Positions 35,070 to 44,292 of a stretch of DNA of 60,239 nt are shown piece after piece; the first letter of the stretch is position 1; the number at the start of each line of letters is the position of its first letter. The DNA is from Anaeromonas sp052088025 (GTDB lineage Bacteria; Bacillota; Clostridia; Tissierellales; SIT17). The translations under genes and the position numbers were made by a program. The stretch covers positions 1-60,239 of the forward strand of contig NZ_JBQCYD010000012.1 of the NCBI RefSeq assembly GCF_052088025.1. The letters are read 5' to 3'. A model generated the notes under the pieces. That model ran no database searches, had not been told where the DNA came from, and saw only the letters and a program-made list of their open reading frames with translations.

Positions 35070-35725
35070 TACTTTTCACCTCCAGCAACTATATAGTTTA
35101 CGAATAAGCTTGGAGTTATAACATTTTCTGGATCTATGTCGCCTATTTCTACTATTTTTTCTGCTTCCACTATAACAGTTTCTGCTGCTGTTGCCATAGT
35201 AGGATTGAAGTTTCTTGCTGTTTTATCATAAACGATATTGCCTTTTTTATCTACTAAATCACCTTTTAATAGAGCAACATCTGCCTTAAGTGGTTTTTCA
35301 AGTAAAAATTCTTTTCCATCTACTTCTATCTTTTGCTTACCTTCTTCTACAATTGTGTGAAGTCCTGTTGGTGTAAGTACTCCACCTAACCCAAATCCTG
35401 CTGCTCTTATTCTTTCAACCAGTGTACCTTGTGGTACTAATTCTACATCCAATTCTTTCTCATTCATTTGTCTGCCTGTTTCCTTGTTTGTACCAATGTG
35501 AGTTGCTATTACCTTTTTAACCTGCTTATTTGCTACTAATTTTCCTATTCCTAAATCTACAAATGAAGTGTCATTTGCAATTATTGTTAAATCTTTTACG
35601 TTTTTTTCTACTAAAGCATCAATTAGTTGATTAGGTGATCCCACTCCTAAAAATCCACCTATCATTATACTCATTCCATCTTCTATTTTTGCTATAGCTT
35701 CTTCAATAGAAATTTGTTTATTCAT
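35069..35725 (-). CDS. 3-oxoacid/acetate CoA-transferase, subunit A (AtoD-like)
   Basis: 218 residues with the family motifs GGFLGVGSPNQLIDAL (CoA-binding region, about residues 23-38), IATHIGTNKETGRQM, and KADVALLKGDLVDKKGNIVYDKTARNFNPTMATAA. Non-catalytic partner of the B subunit. It follows the short-chain acid transporter by 81 bases, so the three genes form an operon for uptake and activation of short-chain acids. Confidence 0.9.
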   Translation of the reverse strand: MNKQISIEEAIAKIEDGMSIMIGGFLGVGSPNQLIDALVEKNVKDLTIIANDTSFVDLGIGKLVANKQVKKVIATHIGTNKETGRQMNEKELDVELVPQGTLVERIRAAGFGLGGVLTPTGLHTIVEEGKQKIEVDGKEFLLEKPLKADVALLKGDLVDKKGNIVYDKTARNFNPTMATAAETVIVEAEKIVEIGDIDPENVITPSLFVNYIVAGGEK

Positions 35726-35806
35726 TTTGTTGCACCCCCAAAATATATTTGTTCATTATTAACATTTTATCATATTAAAAATTTATTTGCTAGTTATACA
35801 TGGCTT

Positions 35807-37153
35807 TTATAAAAGCATCAAGCCAAGTGAAATTATTATTCCAGTATAAATTAAATCTACTATACAATATCCCATGATATCTCTTGCACCAAGTCCTGCA
35901 ATTCCAAGTGCTGGTAATGCCCAAAATGGTTGTATCAGATTAGTCCAAGCATCTCCCCAAGCTATACTCATACCAGTTTTTGCTGCACTTACTCCAAGTT
36001 CTGCACTTGCTGGCATCATTATTGGAGCTTGAACTGCCCATTGTCCTCCACCTGAAGGTACAAAGAAGTTAACTACTCCTGCACTTAAGAAACTAAAGAA
36101 TGGGAATGTTGTTTCATTTGATATATTTACAAATCCATTAGATATAACTACAGCAAGAGAGCTTCCAGATGCGCTAAGTCCTGTCATCATACCCATTATC
36201 CCTGCATAAAAAGGAAATTGTAATACTATACCTGCTGTACCTCTTACTGCAACTATAATAGCATCTAAGAATTTTCTTGGTGTTCCATGAAGTATTATCC
36301 CAGTAAATAGGAATATGAAGTTAACTATATCAAGATTTAAATCAAATCCATTATTTATAAAGTAATTTATGATAAATGTAAATCCCATTGCACCAATTAA
36401 TATTGATAGTATAGGGCTATTTTCCATCTTATCAGCAAATGTTGGATTTTCTACCTTTACTCCTAAATCTTCATCTACTAATAATTCTGGATCAACTGCT
36501 ATTACATCCTCAGCTTTTGGATGCATTGCCCTATTTAATAGAGGCATTGTAACAAGTATTATAGCAACTATTATTAAATTGTATGGTGCAAAAATTGTTT
36601 CACTTGTTGATATAGGATCAACTACAACACCTGCTGTTGCTTCTGATAAGCCTGGTCCTGCTGTTGCAAGTTTAAGTGGAATTGATCCAGAAATTCCTGC
36701 ATGCCAAACCACAAATCCTGAATAAGCTGAAGCTATAAGTAATCTATAGTCTACAGTTTTGATTTGTCTTGCAAGTTCTCTTGCATATAATGCACCTATA
36801 ACAAGCCCAAAACCCCAGTTTATCCAACAAGCTACTAATCCTACAAATGTTACTGCAAATATTGCTTGAGTAGGCGTTTTAGGAATTGAAGCTAATTTCC
36901 TTAATCCTTTTTTGATTATTGGTGCATTTGCTAAAGTATGTCCGGTTACTAATACAAGTGCCATTTGCATTGAAAATGCTAATAGTCCCCAAAATCCATC
37001 TCCCCAATGAACTACCATTTCAAGTGGGCTTTGGTTTGTTACAAAAACACCTAAGATAAATACGATGAATGTTAGTATTGCAGCAAAAAGAAAAGGATCT
37101 GGTAAATATTTTTGTACTATTGCTACACATGCATTTGTAAATTTTTTAAACAT
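35807..37153 (-). CDS. atoE: Short-chain fatty acid transporter (AtoE family)
   Basis: 448-residue membrane protein with about 11-12 segments, matching the AtoE family (VAIVQKYLPDPFLFAAILT, WGDGFWGLLAFSMQMALVLVTGH, NFFVPSGGGQWAVQAPIM). AtoE in E. coli takes up acetoacetate and butyrate. The downstream CoA transferase would activate the acid. A sigma-54 promoter lies 41 bases upstream, as the E. coli ato operon is also sigma-54 dependent. Confidence 0.88.
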   Translation of the reverse strand: MFKKFTNACVAIVQKYLPDPFLFAAILTFIVFILGVFVTNQSPLEMVVHWGDGFWGLLAFSMQMALVLVTGHTLANAPIIKKGLRKLASIPKTPTQAIFAVTFVGLVACWINWGFGLVIGALYARELARQIKTVDYRLLIASAYSGFVVWHAGISGSIPLKLATAGPGLSEATAGVVVDPISTSETIFAPYNLIIVAIILVTMPLLNRAMHPKAEDVIAVDPELLVDEDLGVKVENPTFADKMENSPILSILIGAMGFTFIINYFINNGFDLNLDIVNFIFLFTGIILHGTPRKFLDAIIVAVRGTAGIVLQFPFYAGIMGMMTGLSASGSSLAVVISNGFVNISNETTFPFFSFLSAGVVNFFVPSGGGQWAVQAPIMMPASAELGVSAAKTGMSIAWGDAWTNLIQPFWALPALGIAGLGARDIMGYCIVDLIYTGIIISLGLMLL

Positions 37154-37193
37154 CTTTACTCCTCCTTTTATTTTATTTCTACTATATTAATAA

Positions 37194-37209
37194 TGCATAT
37201 AACATGCCA
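37194..37209 (-). promoter_or_regulatory. Sigma-54 (-24/-12) promoter of the atoE operon
   Basis: Minus-strand TGGCATGTTATATGCA: GG at -24 and GC at -12 with the exact required spacing, and TGGCA matching the consensus. The transcription start would be about 30 bases before atoE. An imperfect dyad (TTTGCATT and AGTGTAAA, about 37275-37297) further upstream could bind the activator. The enhancer-binding protein is not in this window. Confidence 0.6.
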
Positions 37210-37444
37210 AGTGCTTTAAAATCGCTAAATATGCATATATTAAGCTTTTACTTAAAAGAATACATAATACTTGTTTGCATTCTAGTACAGTGTAAACTAT
37301 TGTATACAAAATAATCTATATTATATATTATTTAATTTTAAAACTTTATATTCCTAAATTATAGGCTAAGATTATTTATAATTCATAAGGGTATAATATA
37401 GCTTATAAATTACACATATTATATAGATTAAAGGAGTGAAAAAT

Positions 37445-38355
37445 ATGAAAACATGGATTAAAGTTTCCGTAATAATAACTTACATAGCAATGATAGCTAC
37501 AAATGCACTTGCAAATATCCTGCCTATAAACGGACTAACTACAGGTGAAGTATCAGATTCATTTGAAAATTTATTTGCACCAGCAGGACTTACTTTTTCT
37601 ATTTGGGGGCTTATATATCTATTACTGGGACTCTATTCACTTTATCAGGCAGGATTGTTTAGAGATAATAATAGGAGAGTGAAACTTTTAAATAGTGTAG
37701 GAATAATTTTTTCAATTAGCTCTATCGCCAATGCAGCTTGGATTTTCTCTTGGCATTATAAGGTATTGTCCTTATCTATACTACTGATGCTTGTAATACT
37801 TATAAGTTTGATAACTATAGTTAAAAAGATAAATAAGGAAAAATTATTTATTTCCCTTCCATTTAGTATTTATTTTGGATGGATTACTGNNNNNNNNNNN
37901 NNNNNNNNNNNNNNNNNNNNNNNNNNNNNNNNNNNNNNNNNNNNNNNNNNNNNNNNNNNNNNNNNNNNNNNNNNNNNNNNNNNNNNNNNAAGGAAAAATT
38001 ATTTATTTCCCTTCCATTTAGTATTTATTTTGGATGGATTACTGTTGCAACTATTGCAAACATAACTGCCTTTTTAGTTGATATAGGATGGAATAGATTC
38101 GGAATTTCTGAGGTTTTTTGGACTATTACTATTATAATTGTAGGTGCTATAATTGCAATAGTAACCATTTTAAAAAATAGAGACTTTGCATATGGACTTG
38201 TTATAATATGGGCCTATGCTGGGATATTGATTAAACATTTATCTGAATCTGGATTTAACTCTATGTATCCTTCGATTATTACCACTGTAATAGGAGCTAT
38301 AATAATAGTATCAATTGTAGATTTATTTGTGCTTATCAGAGCTGTAAGGTCATAA
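37445..38355 (+). CDS. TspO/MBR-like tryptophan-rich sensory protein, split by an assembly gap
   Basis: Membrane protein with about seven to eight segments; FAPAGLTFSIWGLIYLLLGLYSLYQ and NAAWIFSWHYK are the TspO/MBR-like signatures. As given, it is interrupted by 100 N at 37890-37989 with a 55-bp duplicate on each side. Removing the Ns and one copy (155 bases) leaves a continuous 251-codon frame, so I consider the gene intact. Start ATG at 37445 with AAGGAG eight bases upstream; a GTG at 37436 overlaps that site. Longer than classical TspO (about 160 residues). Ligand unknown; porphyrin or stress sensing is known for the family. Plus strand, alone, with a bidirectional terminator behind it. 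Confidence 0.75.
37890..37989. other. Assembly gap (100 N) inside the TspO-like gene
   Basis: 37835-37889 and 37990-38044 are the same 55 bases. Same pattern and the same length of overlap as the gap at 23345, so a single artefact type explains both. Confidence 0.92.
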
Positions 38356-38393
38356 AAATAATCCAGGGAAGAATTCTTCCCTGGATTATTTTT
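38354..38393. terminator. Bidirectional terminator
   Basis: Perfect 20-bp inverted repeat (AAAAATAATCCAGGGAAGAA and complement) between the convergent TspO-like and comEB genes, with T-runs on both strands. Confidence 0.9.
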
Positions 38394-38799
38394 TATCTAA
38401 ATATACTACTTCTATATCATCTCTTTCTTCGAACCAATTTATTGACGGACTATAATCCTTTAAAAATACTACTCTTTTTATACCTGAAGTTATGATTAGC
38501 TTTTGACATTCTGGACAAGGTTGATGTGTCACATATATTGTAGCTTCTTTTCTTTCATCAGGTGTTGTTTCAAGAAGGCAGTTGACTTCTGCATGAATTG
38601 TACGAGTGCAGTGGTTATTTACTATATGACAGCCCACATCTTCACAATGAGGTAATCCTGCTGGACTTCCATTATATCCTGTACCCTTTATCCTCTTATC
38701 CTTTGCTATAACAGCCCCTACATGAAGTCTTGGACATGTGCTTCTCTCAGCTACCTTACATGCTATATCCATAAAATAGTTATCCCAATCTTTTCTCAT
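38386..38799 (-). CDS. comEB: Deoxycytidylate deaminase family protein (ComEB-like)
   Basis: 137 residues. Zinc and catalytic motifs: RTIHAEVN (His and catalytic Glu, about residue 66) and HQPCPECQKL (two Cys, about 92). Extra Cys/His near CEDVGCHIVNNHC form the second zinc site of dCMP deaminases. Converts dCMP to dUMP for thymidylate synthesis, fitting with tdk and upp elsewhere in this window. Single gene. Confidence 0.88.
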   Translation of the reverse strand: MRKDWDNYFMDIACKVAERSTCPRLHVGAVIAKDKRIKGTGYNGSPAGLPHCEDVGCHIVNNHCTRTIHAEVNCLLETTPDERKEATIYVTHQPCPECQKLIITSGIKRVVFLKDYSPSINWFEERDDIEVVYLDKK

Positions 38800-38836
38800 A
38801 TTTTCACCCCACTTACTTTTAGTTTACCACAAATAA

Positions 38837-38872
38837 ATATAGAGAGAAACCTTTAAAGGAATCTCTCTATAT
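38837..38872 (-). terminator. Intrinsic terminator after ppdK
   Basis: ATATAGAGAGA stem with an inner CCTTT/AAAGG pair, 10 bases after the ppdK stop. Confidence 0.7.
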
Positions 38873-38882
38873 TTTGATACTA

Positions 38883-41507
38883 CTATTTATTTTTAATTGC
38901 TGCTTGTGCTGCTGAAAGTCTTGCTATTGGAACTCTAAATGGTGAGCAAGATACATAGTGAAGCCCTAATTCATGGCAGAACTCTACTGATGATGGTTCT
39001 CCTCCATGTTCTCCACATATTCCAAGTTTAATACCTTTATTTGTTTCCTTTCCACCTTCTATTGCCATTTTCATAAGTTTTCCTACACCTTTTCTATCTA
39101 TTGCTTGGAAAGGATCTCTTTCTAATATTTCTTTATTTACATATTCATCTAAGAATTTACCTGCATCATCACGGGAAAATCCAAAGCCCATTTGTGTAAG
39201 GTCATTTGTTCCAAAGCTAAAGAATTCTGCTTCAGTTGCTATTTCATCTGCTGTTATTGCTGCTCTTGGTATTTCTATCATTGTGCCTATCATATATTTT
39301 ACCTTTGTTTGCTTTTCTTCAAATACTTTTTCTATTTCTTCTAAAATTTGTCCCTTAACATATTTTAATTCTTCTATATGTCCTACAAGTGGTATCATTA
39401 TTTCTGGTTTTATTTTTTCAAAACCTTCTTCTTTAATTTCTATAGCTGCTTCTATTATAGCGCGAACTTGCATTTTATATATTTCTGGATAAGTTACTGC
39501 AAGTCTACAACCGCGATGACCTAGCATTGGGTTAACTTCTCCTAATTCTTCTATTCTATCTATCATGTCTTCAACATCTACATCCATTGCCTTTGAAAGT
39601 GATTCTATATCTGTTTTCTTTGTTGGTAAAAATTCATGAAGTGGTGGATCAAGCAATCTTACTGTTACTGGTCTTTCTCCCATCACCTTGTATAATCCTA
39701 AAAAGTCTTCTATTTGAAAAGGTAGAAGTTCAGCTAGTGCCTTTTCTCTTTCTTTTAATGTATTTGAAAGTATCATTTTTCTTACAGATGGTATTCTCTT
39801 TTCATCAAAGAACATATGCTCTGTTCTACAAAGACCTATTCCTTCTGCTCCAAATTCTAATGCTTGAGCAGCATCTTTTGGTGTATCTGCATTTGTTCTA
39901 ACTCCCATAGTTTTAACTTCATCTACCCACTGCATAAACTCACTAAAGCTTCCACTGAGTTCTGGTTTTACTTTGTTTATCATTCCCTTATAAACCTTAC
40001 CTGTACTTCCATCTAGGGAAACATAATCTCCTTCTTTTAGTGTGAAATCTTTGGTTCTCATTTCCTTTTTCTCTTCACTTACTCTTATTTCACTACATCC
40101 TGCAACGCAACATTTACCCATTCCACGTGCAACTACTGCAGCATGTGATGTCATACCACCACGTGATGTGAGGATTCCTTCTGCTGATATCATACCTTCT
40201 ATATCTTCTGGTGAAGTTTCTTGTCTTACAAGTATTGACATTTCACCTCTTGCCTTTGCTTCTACTACATCATGAGCATTAAAGTATATTCTTCCAGAAG
40301 CTGCTCCAGGGGATGCTGCAAGTCCTGAACCTATAATTTCTGCCTCATCTAATGCTGCTCTTTCAAATGTAGGATGTAATAATTGATTTAATGTATTTGG
40401 CTCTATTCTAAGTAGAGCTTCTTCTTTTTCTATTATATTGTTCTTTACAAGATCAACTGCTATATTTATTGCAGCTTGAGCTGTTCTTTTTCCTGTTCTA
40501 GTTTGTAACATATATAATTTTTTGTTCTCTATTGTGAATTCAATATCTTGCATATCCTTATAATGTTCTTCTAGTTTTTTAGTTATATCTACAAATTCTT
40601 CAAATACATCAGGCATTGTAATTTTAAGATGTGATATTTCCTTAGGTGTTCTAATTCCTGCAACTACATCTTCTCCCTGTGCATTTATTAGATATTCTCC
40701 AAATAATTTATTTTCACCTGTTGCTGGATTTCTAGTAAATGCAACTCCAGTACCTGAAGTATCACCCATATTTCCAAATACCATGGATTGTACGTTTACT
40801 GCTGTACCTAGTTTATGTGATATATTGTTTATTTTTCTATATATACGTGCTCTTGGATTATTCCATGATTTAAATACCGCTTCTATGGCAAGTTCCAATT
40901 GCTTTATAGGGTCTTGTGGGAACTCTTCTCCCATTTCTTCTTCATATACCTTTTTATATTGTTTTACTAATTCTTTTAAATCTTTTGCGCTCAAATCAGT
41001 ATCAAGTTCTGTATTCTTTTTTTCTTTCATATCTTCAAGCAGATTATCAAATCTAACTTTTGGTATTTCCATTGCTACATCTGAAAACATTTGGATAAAT
41101 CGTCTATAGCTATCATAGGCAAATCTTTCATTTCCTGTAGATTTAGCAAGGCCCTTTACAGATATATCATTTAATCCTAAATTAAGTATTGTATCCATCA
41201 TACCAGGCATGGAAGTAACTGCACCTGAACGAACTGATACAAGTAGAGGATTTTCTTCATCAGAAAAACTCTTATCAAGTGATTTTTCTAAATCTGATAA
41301 ATGTTGTTTTATTTCTTCATGTAATTCAATCCATATCTTTTCATTTTCATCATAAAATCTGTTACATGCCTCTGTTGTAAGTGTAAATCCAAAAGGTACT
41401 GGTAATCCTAAATTTGTCATTTCACATAAATTGGCACCTTTTCCTCCTAGTAGAGATTTCATTTCTTTTTTTCCTTCATTAAAATTATATACATATTTAT
41501 TTGACAT
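38883..41507 (-). CDS. ppdK: Pyruvate, phosphate dikinase
   Basis: 874 residues, full length. N-terminal ATP-grasp domain (LLGGKGANLCEMTNLGLPVPFGFTLTTEAC; QSMVFGNMGDTSGTGVAFTRNPATGE), swivelling phospho-His domain with GGMTSHAAVVARGMGKCCVAG (His and the regulatory Thr), and a C-terminal PEP/pyruvate barrel (GICGEHGGEPSS). Interconverts pyruvate, ATP and phosphate with PEP, AMP and pyrophosphate. Controlled by the upstream ppsR product, which is 21 bases away in the same operon. Confidence 0.97.
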   Translation of the reverse strand: MSNKYVYNFNEGKKEMKSLLGGKGANLCEMTNLGLPVPFGFTLTTEACNRFYDENEKIWIELHEEIKQHLSDLEKSLDKSFSDEENPLLVSVRSGAVTSMPGMMDTILNLGLNDISVKGLAKSTGNERFAYDSYRRFIQMFSDVAMEIPKVRFDNLLEDMKEKKNTELDTDLSAKDLKELVKQYKKVYEEEMGEEFPQDPIKQLELAIEAVFKSWNNPRARIYRKINNISHKLGTAVNVQSMVFGNMGDTSGTGVAFTRNPATGENKLFGEYLINAQGEDVVAGIRTPKEISHLKITMPDVFEEFVDITKKLEEHYKDMQDIEFTIENKKLYMLQTRTGKRTAQAAINIAVDLVKNNIIEKEEALLRIEPNTLNQLLHPTFERAALDEAEIIGSGLAASPGAASGRIYFNAHDVVEAKARGEMSILVRQETSPEDIEGMISAEGILTSRGGMTSHAAVVARGMGKCCVAGCSEIRVSEEKKEMRTKDFTLKEGDYVSLDGSTGKVYKGMINKVKPELSGSFSEFMQWVDEVKTMGVRTNADTPKDAAQALEFGAEGIGLCRTEHMFFDEKRIPSVRKMILSNTLKEREKALAELLPFQIEDFLGLYKVMGERPVTVRLLDPPLHEFLPTKKTDIESLSKAMDVDVEDMIDRIEELGEVNPMLGHRGCRLAVTYPEIYKMQVRAIIEAAIEIKEEGFEKIKPEIMIPLVGHIEELKYVKGQILEEIEKVFEEKQTKVKYMIGTMIEIPRAAITADEIATEAEFFSFGTNDLTQMGFGFSRDDAGKFLDEYVNKEILERDPFQAIDRKGVGKLMKMAIEGGKETNKGIKLGICGEHGGEPSSVEFCHELGLHYVSCSPFRVPIARLSAAQAAIKNK

Positions 41508-41528
41508 CTAATTGCCCCCTATTAATAT

Positions 41529-42350
41529 TTATTCAAAACTTATTCCATTTTTATCAAGTAGAGATAATACATTATCAGCTGTTTCTTCTATAGCTTTATT
41601 TGATACATCTATGATAGGACAACCTAATCTCTTCATTATTTTATCTGCATACTCAAGTTCATCTAATATCCTTGAAATCGAAGCATAGTTTGAATTTTCC
41701 CTAAGTCCTAATGACTTAAGTCTTACTTCTCTTATAGCATTTAATTTTTCTGGTGAGTTTGTAAGTCCTATTATTCTTTTTTTAGGTATTTCAAATATTT
41801 CTTTTGGTGGTTCAATTTCATTTACAAGTGGTAAATTTGCTACCTTTATATTTTTATTTGCAAGATACATACTAAGTGGTGTCTTTGAAGTTCTAGATAC
41901 TCCTACTAAGACTAGATCTGCTTCTAAAAACCCTCTTGGATCTTTTCCATCATCATATTTAACCGCAAATTCTATAGCAGCCACTCTAGAAAAGTATGCT
42001 TCATCCAAATTTCTTATGTTACCAGATTTTCTTATTGGTTTGTTGTCTAAGGTCTCTGATAAAGCATTTAAAAGTGGACTTAATAAGTCAAGGGTTGGTA
42101 TTTCACATCTTTTAGCAAATTCATTTATAAGGCTTACTAATTCTTCATTCACTAAGGTATAGATAACTAACACATCATCTTCTCTACTTGCCTTTTTCAG
42201 TATTTTTTCTAATTTTATAATATCTGTGATATGAGAATATCTGTTTATCTCATATTTATCTGTTTTAAATTGTGATATAGCTGCCTTTAATATTATTTCT
42301 CCTGTTTCTCCCAAGGAATCAGAAATAATATAGATTTTAAGCTCCTCCAA
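41529..42350 (-). CDS. ppsR: PPDK/PEP synthase regulatory kinase-pyrophosphorylase
   Basis: 273 residues, DUF299 family. P-loop-like GVSRTSKTPLSMYLANKNIKVANLPLV at about residues 150-176, N-terminal IYIISDSLGETGEIILKAA. It phosphorylates the Thr beside the catalytic His of PPDK with ADP and removes it with phosphate, switching the enzyme off and on with energy state. Directly precedes ppdK. An inverted repeat ATACTATA/TATAGTAT at 42374-42404 precedes it and could be an operator (low certainty). Confidence 0.93.
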   Translation of the reverse strand: MEELKIYIISDSLGETGEIILKAAISQFKTDKYEINRYSHITDIIKLEKILKKASREDDVLVIYTLVNEELVSLINEFAKRCEIPTLDLLSPLLNALSETLDNKPIRKSGNIRNLDEAYFSRVAAIEFAVKYDDGKDPRGFLEADLVLVGVSRTSKTPLSMYLANKNIKVANLPLVNEIEPPKEIFEIPKKRIIGLTNSPEKLNAIREVRLKSLGLRENSNYASISRILDELEYADKIMKRLGCPIIDVSNKAIEETADNVLSLLDKNGISFE

Positions 42351-42445
42351 TTAATCACCCCTTTATATGTGTTATACTATATGTGATTTATGTTTCTATA
42401 GTATGCCATAATGCTTTTTTTGTCAATACTTTTTTATATTAAAAA

Positions 42446-42470
42446 AGACATAGAGATTTACTCTATGTCT
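42446..42470 (-). terminator. Intrinsic terminator after upp
   Basis: AGACATAGAG stem, 5-base loop, followed by T on the minus strand; five bases past the upp stop. Confidence 0.85.
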
Positions 42471-42474
42471 AATA

Positions 42475-43104
42475 TTATTTTGTTCCAAAAAGTCTATCGC
42501 CTGCATCTCCAAGTCCTGGTACAATATAAGCATGTTCATTTAATTTCTCATCTAATTCTCCAAGATATATATCTACATCTGGATGTGCTTCTTGTATTAC
42601 CTTTATTCCTTCTGGTGCTGCTATTAAACACATTAGTTTAATATCTATTGCTCCTCTTTTTTTAACTGCATCTATTGCACTATTTGCAGACACTCCTGTT
42701 GCAAGCATTGGATCTGTTATTATAAAGGTTCTCTCCCTTACATCTGATGGTAATTTACAGTAATATTCTACAGCTTCTAGTGTTTCAGGGTCCCTATATA
42801 ATCCAACATGACCTACTTTTGCTGCTGGAAGTAAGGTAAGCATTCCTTCTACCATTCCAAGCCCTGCCCTAAGTATTGGTACTATTCCTAATTTTTTTCC
42901 TGCTATAACCTTTGCCTTTGTTTTAGATACTGGTGTTTCTATTTCTATTTCTTCAAGCTCTAAATTTCTAGTAACCTCATATCCCATAAGCATAGAAACT
43001 TCCTTTACAAGTTCTCTAAATTCTTTTGCTCCTGTATTTTTATCTCTTATAAATGTGATTTTGTGCTTTATTAATGGGTGGTCCATTAAAAATAATTCTC
43101 CCAT
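42475..43104 (-). CDS. upp: Uracil phosphoribosyltransferase
   Basis: 209 residues. PRPP-binding motif DPMLATGVSA at about residues 130-139, uracil-binding C-terminal YIVPGLGDAGDRLFGTK. Makes UMP from uracil and PRPP. The ATG at 43104 has AAGGAG eight bases before it; a longer frame starting six codons earlier includes that site and is rejected. Between rpiB and the ppsR-ppdK pair; in many Firmicutes upp is directly before atp. Confidence 0.96.
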   Translation of the reverse strand: MGELFLMDHPLIKHKITFIRDKNTGAKEFRELVKEVSMLMGYEVTRNLELEEIEIETPVSKTKAKVIAGKKLGIVPILRAGLGMVEGMLTLLPAAKVGHVGLYRDPETLEAVEYYCKLPSDVRERTFIITDPMLATGVSANSAIDAVKKRGAIDIKLMCLIAAPEGIKVIQEAHPDVDIYLGELDEKLNEHAYIVPGLGDAGDRLFGTK

Positions 43105-43138
43105 GTACGCATCTCCTTTCAAATTTTAATCTTAAATA

Positions 43139-43585
43139 TTATAACATATTTTCTTCTATATCCATAATCTTATTTACACGCCTCTCGTGTCGTCCCCCTT
43201 CAAATTCGGAGCTAAGATATGCTTCTACTATAGCTTTTGCAAGATCAACGCCTAGTACGCGTCCACCTAGTGCTATAAGATTTGCATTGTTATGTTCAGC
43301 AGCTTTTTTTGCAGAATAAATATCTGAACATAAGGCACATCTTATTCCACGCACTTTATTTGCTGATATTGAAATACCTATACCTGTTCCACATATTACT
43401 ATTCCTTTATCATATTCACCTTTTGCTACAGATTCTGATACTTTTTTACCAAAATCAGGATAATCTACTGAGTCAGTAGAATATGTTCCAAAATCATTGT
43501 ATTCATATCCAGCTTCCTTTAAATATCCTATTATTTCATTCTTTAAATCAAATCCTCCATGGTCACTTCCTATTGCTATTTTCAT
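43139..43585 (-). CDS. rpiB: Ribose 5-phosphate isomerase B
   Basis: 148 residues, RpiB family. N-terminal IAIGSDHGGFDLKNEI, GIVICGTGIGISISANKVRGIRCALCSD (catalytic Cys region at about residue 66) and HNNANLIALGGRVLG. Interconverts ribulose- and ribose-5-phosphate. Sits 16 bases after the arginine phosphatase gene, in the conserved ywlC-ywlE-rpiB order. Confidence 0.95.
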   Translation of the reverse strand: MKIAIGSDHGGFDLKNEIIGYLKEAGYEYNDFGTYSTDSVDYPDFGKKVSESVAKGEYDKGIVICGTGIGISISANKVRGIRCALCSDIYSAKKAAEHNNANLIALGGRVLGVDLAKAIVEAYLSSEFEGGRHERRVNKIMDIEENML

Positions 43586-43601
43586 CTTTTACATCTCCTT
43601 T

Positions 43602-44282
43602 TTAATTGTCTAGTTCATCTATTATTTTTTCTAAGGCAGATTTTATCTCTTCTGCACTTTCCCTATACTGTGAAGTAGGTCCTCCAAATGGATCTTCTAC
43701 ATCAAGTTCTGGGATTTTTCTTTGTAGATTGATTATTTTTGCCTTTTCATCTTCAAGTTCGGCTTCTATATCCCGTCTCCATTCTATCAATTCATCTTCT
43801 ATTTTTTCTACTTCTTTTAATAGATTTCTTTTTCTTTCTTGAAGTCTTGCAACTTCACCTTGCCTTTCTTTCATAAGGTGGTCTCTTTTTTTATTTATTT
43901 CCTTATATATATCATTTATTTCATCTAATATAGCATTTATATCTACATCTCTATTTGCATATTCTTTTAATGTATATATTTTTCCTTTTGCATGTGGATA
44001 TAAGTTCACTACTAATGATTTGTGATTTAGAGTCATTGTAAGGATGATATCTGCCTTATCTACATCTTTTTTTGTAAGTAATTTTGACTTATGATTTGTC
44101 ATATCTATTCCCATATTTTCCATAACTCTTATTACATGTTTTGATGCACTCATGTTCTCTATGGCTGATACTCCTCTTGAATAAATAAATACATCCTTAT
44201 CCTTCATCATATCCTTTAGCATTGCTTCTGCCATACTACTTCTGCAGGTGTTTCCTGTACATACAAAAAGAATGTTTTTCAT
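43602..44282 (-). CDS. ywlE: Low-molecular-weight protein arginine phosphatase with coiled-coil insert (YwlE-like)
   Basis: 226 residues against about 150 in Bacillus YwlE. P-loop VCTGNTCRS (Cys8, Thr12, Arg14): the Thr is the residue that selects phospho-arginine in YwlE. The general-acid loop DPFGG is at 197-201. Between them, from about residue 113 to 193, an extra approximately 80-residue charged heptad-rich helix pair (EINDIYKEINKKRDHLMKER, then LQERKRNLLKEVEKIEDEL) has been inserted into the loop just before the catalytic Asp197. Frame is intact. Likely reverses McsB-type arginine phosphorylation. The insert could serve oligomerisation or partner docking (inference). Confidence 0.88.
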   Translation of the reverse strand: MKNILFVCTGNTCRSSMAEAMLKDMMKDKDVFIYSRGVSAIENMSASKHVIRVMENMGIDMTNHKSKLLTKKDVDKADIILTMTLNHKSLVVNLYPHAKGKIYTLKEYANRDVDINAILDEINDIYKEINKKRDHLMKERQGEVARLQERKRNLLKEVEKIEDELIEWRRDIEAELEDEKAKIINLQRKIPELDVEDPFGGPTSQYRESAEEIKSALEKIIDELDN

Positions 44283-44292
44283 ATAATCACTC

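Noticed and set aside
37436..37444. GTG start for the TspO-like gene
   Set aside because: It overlaps the AAGGAG ribosome binding site; the ATG at 37445 has normal spacing.
42374..42404. Sigma-54 site or strong operator before ppsR
   Set aside because: TGGCA is present nearby but GC at -12 is missing; the 8-bp inverted repeat alone is too weak to name a regulator.
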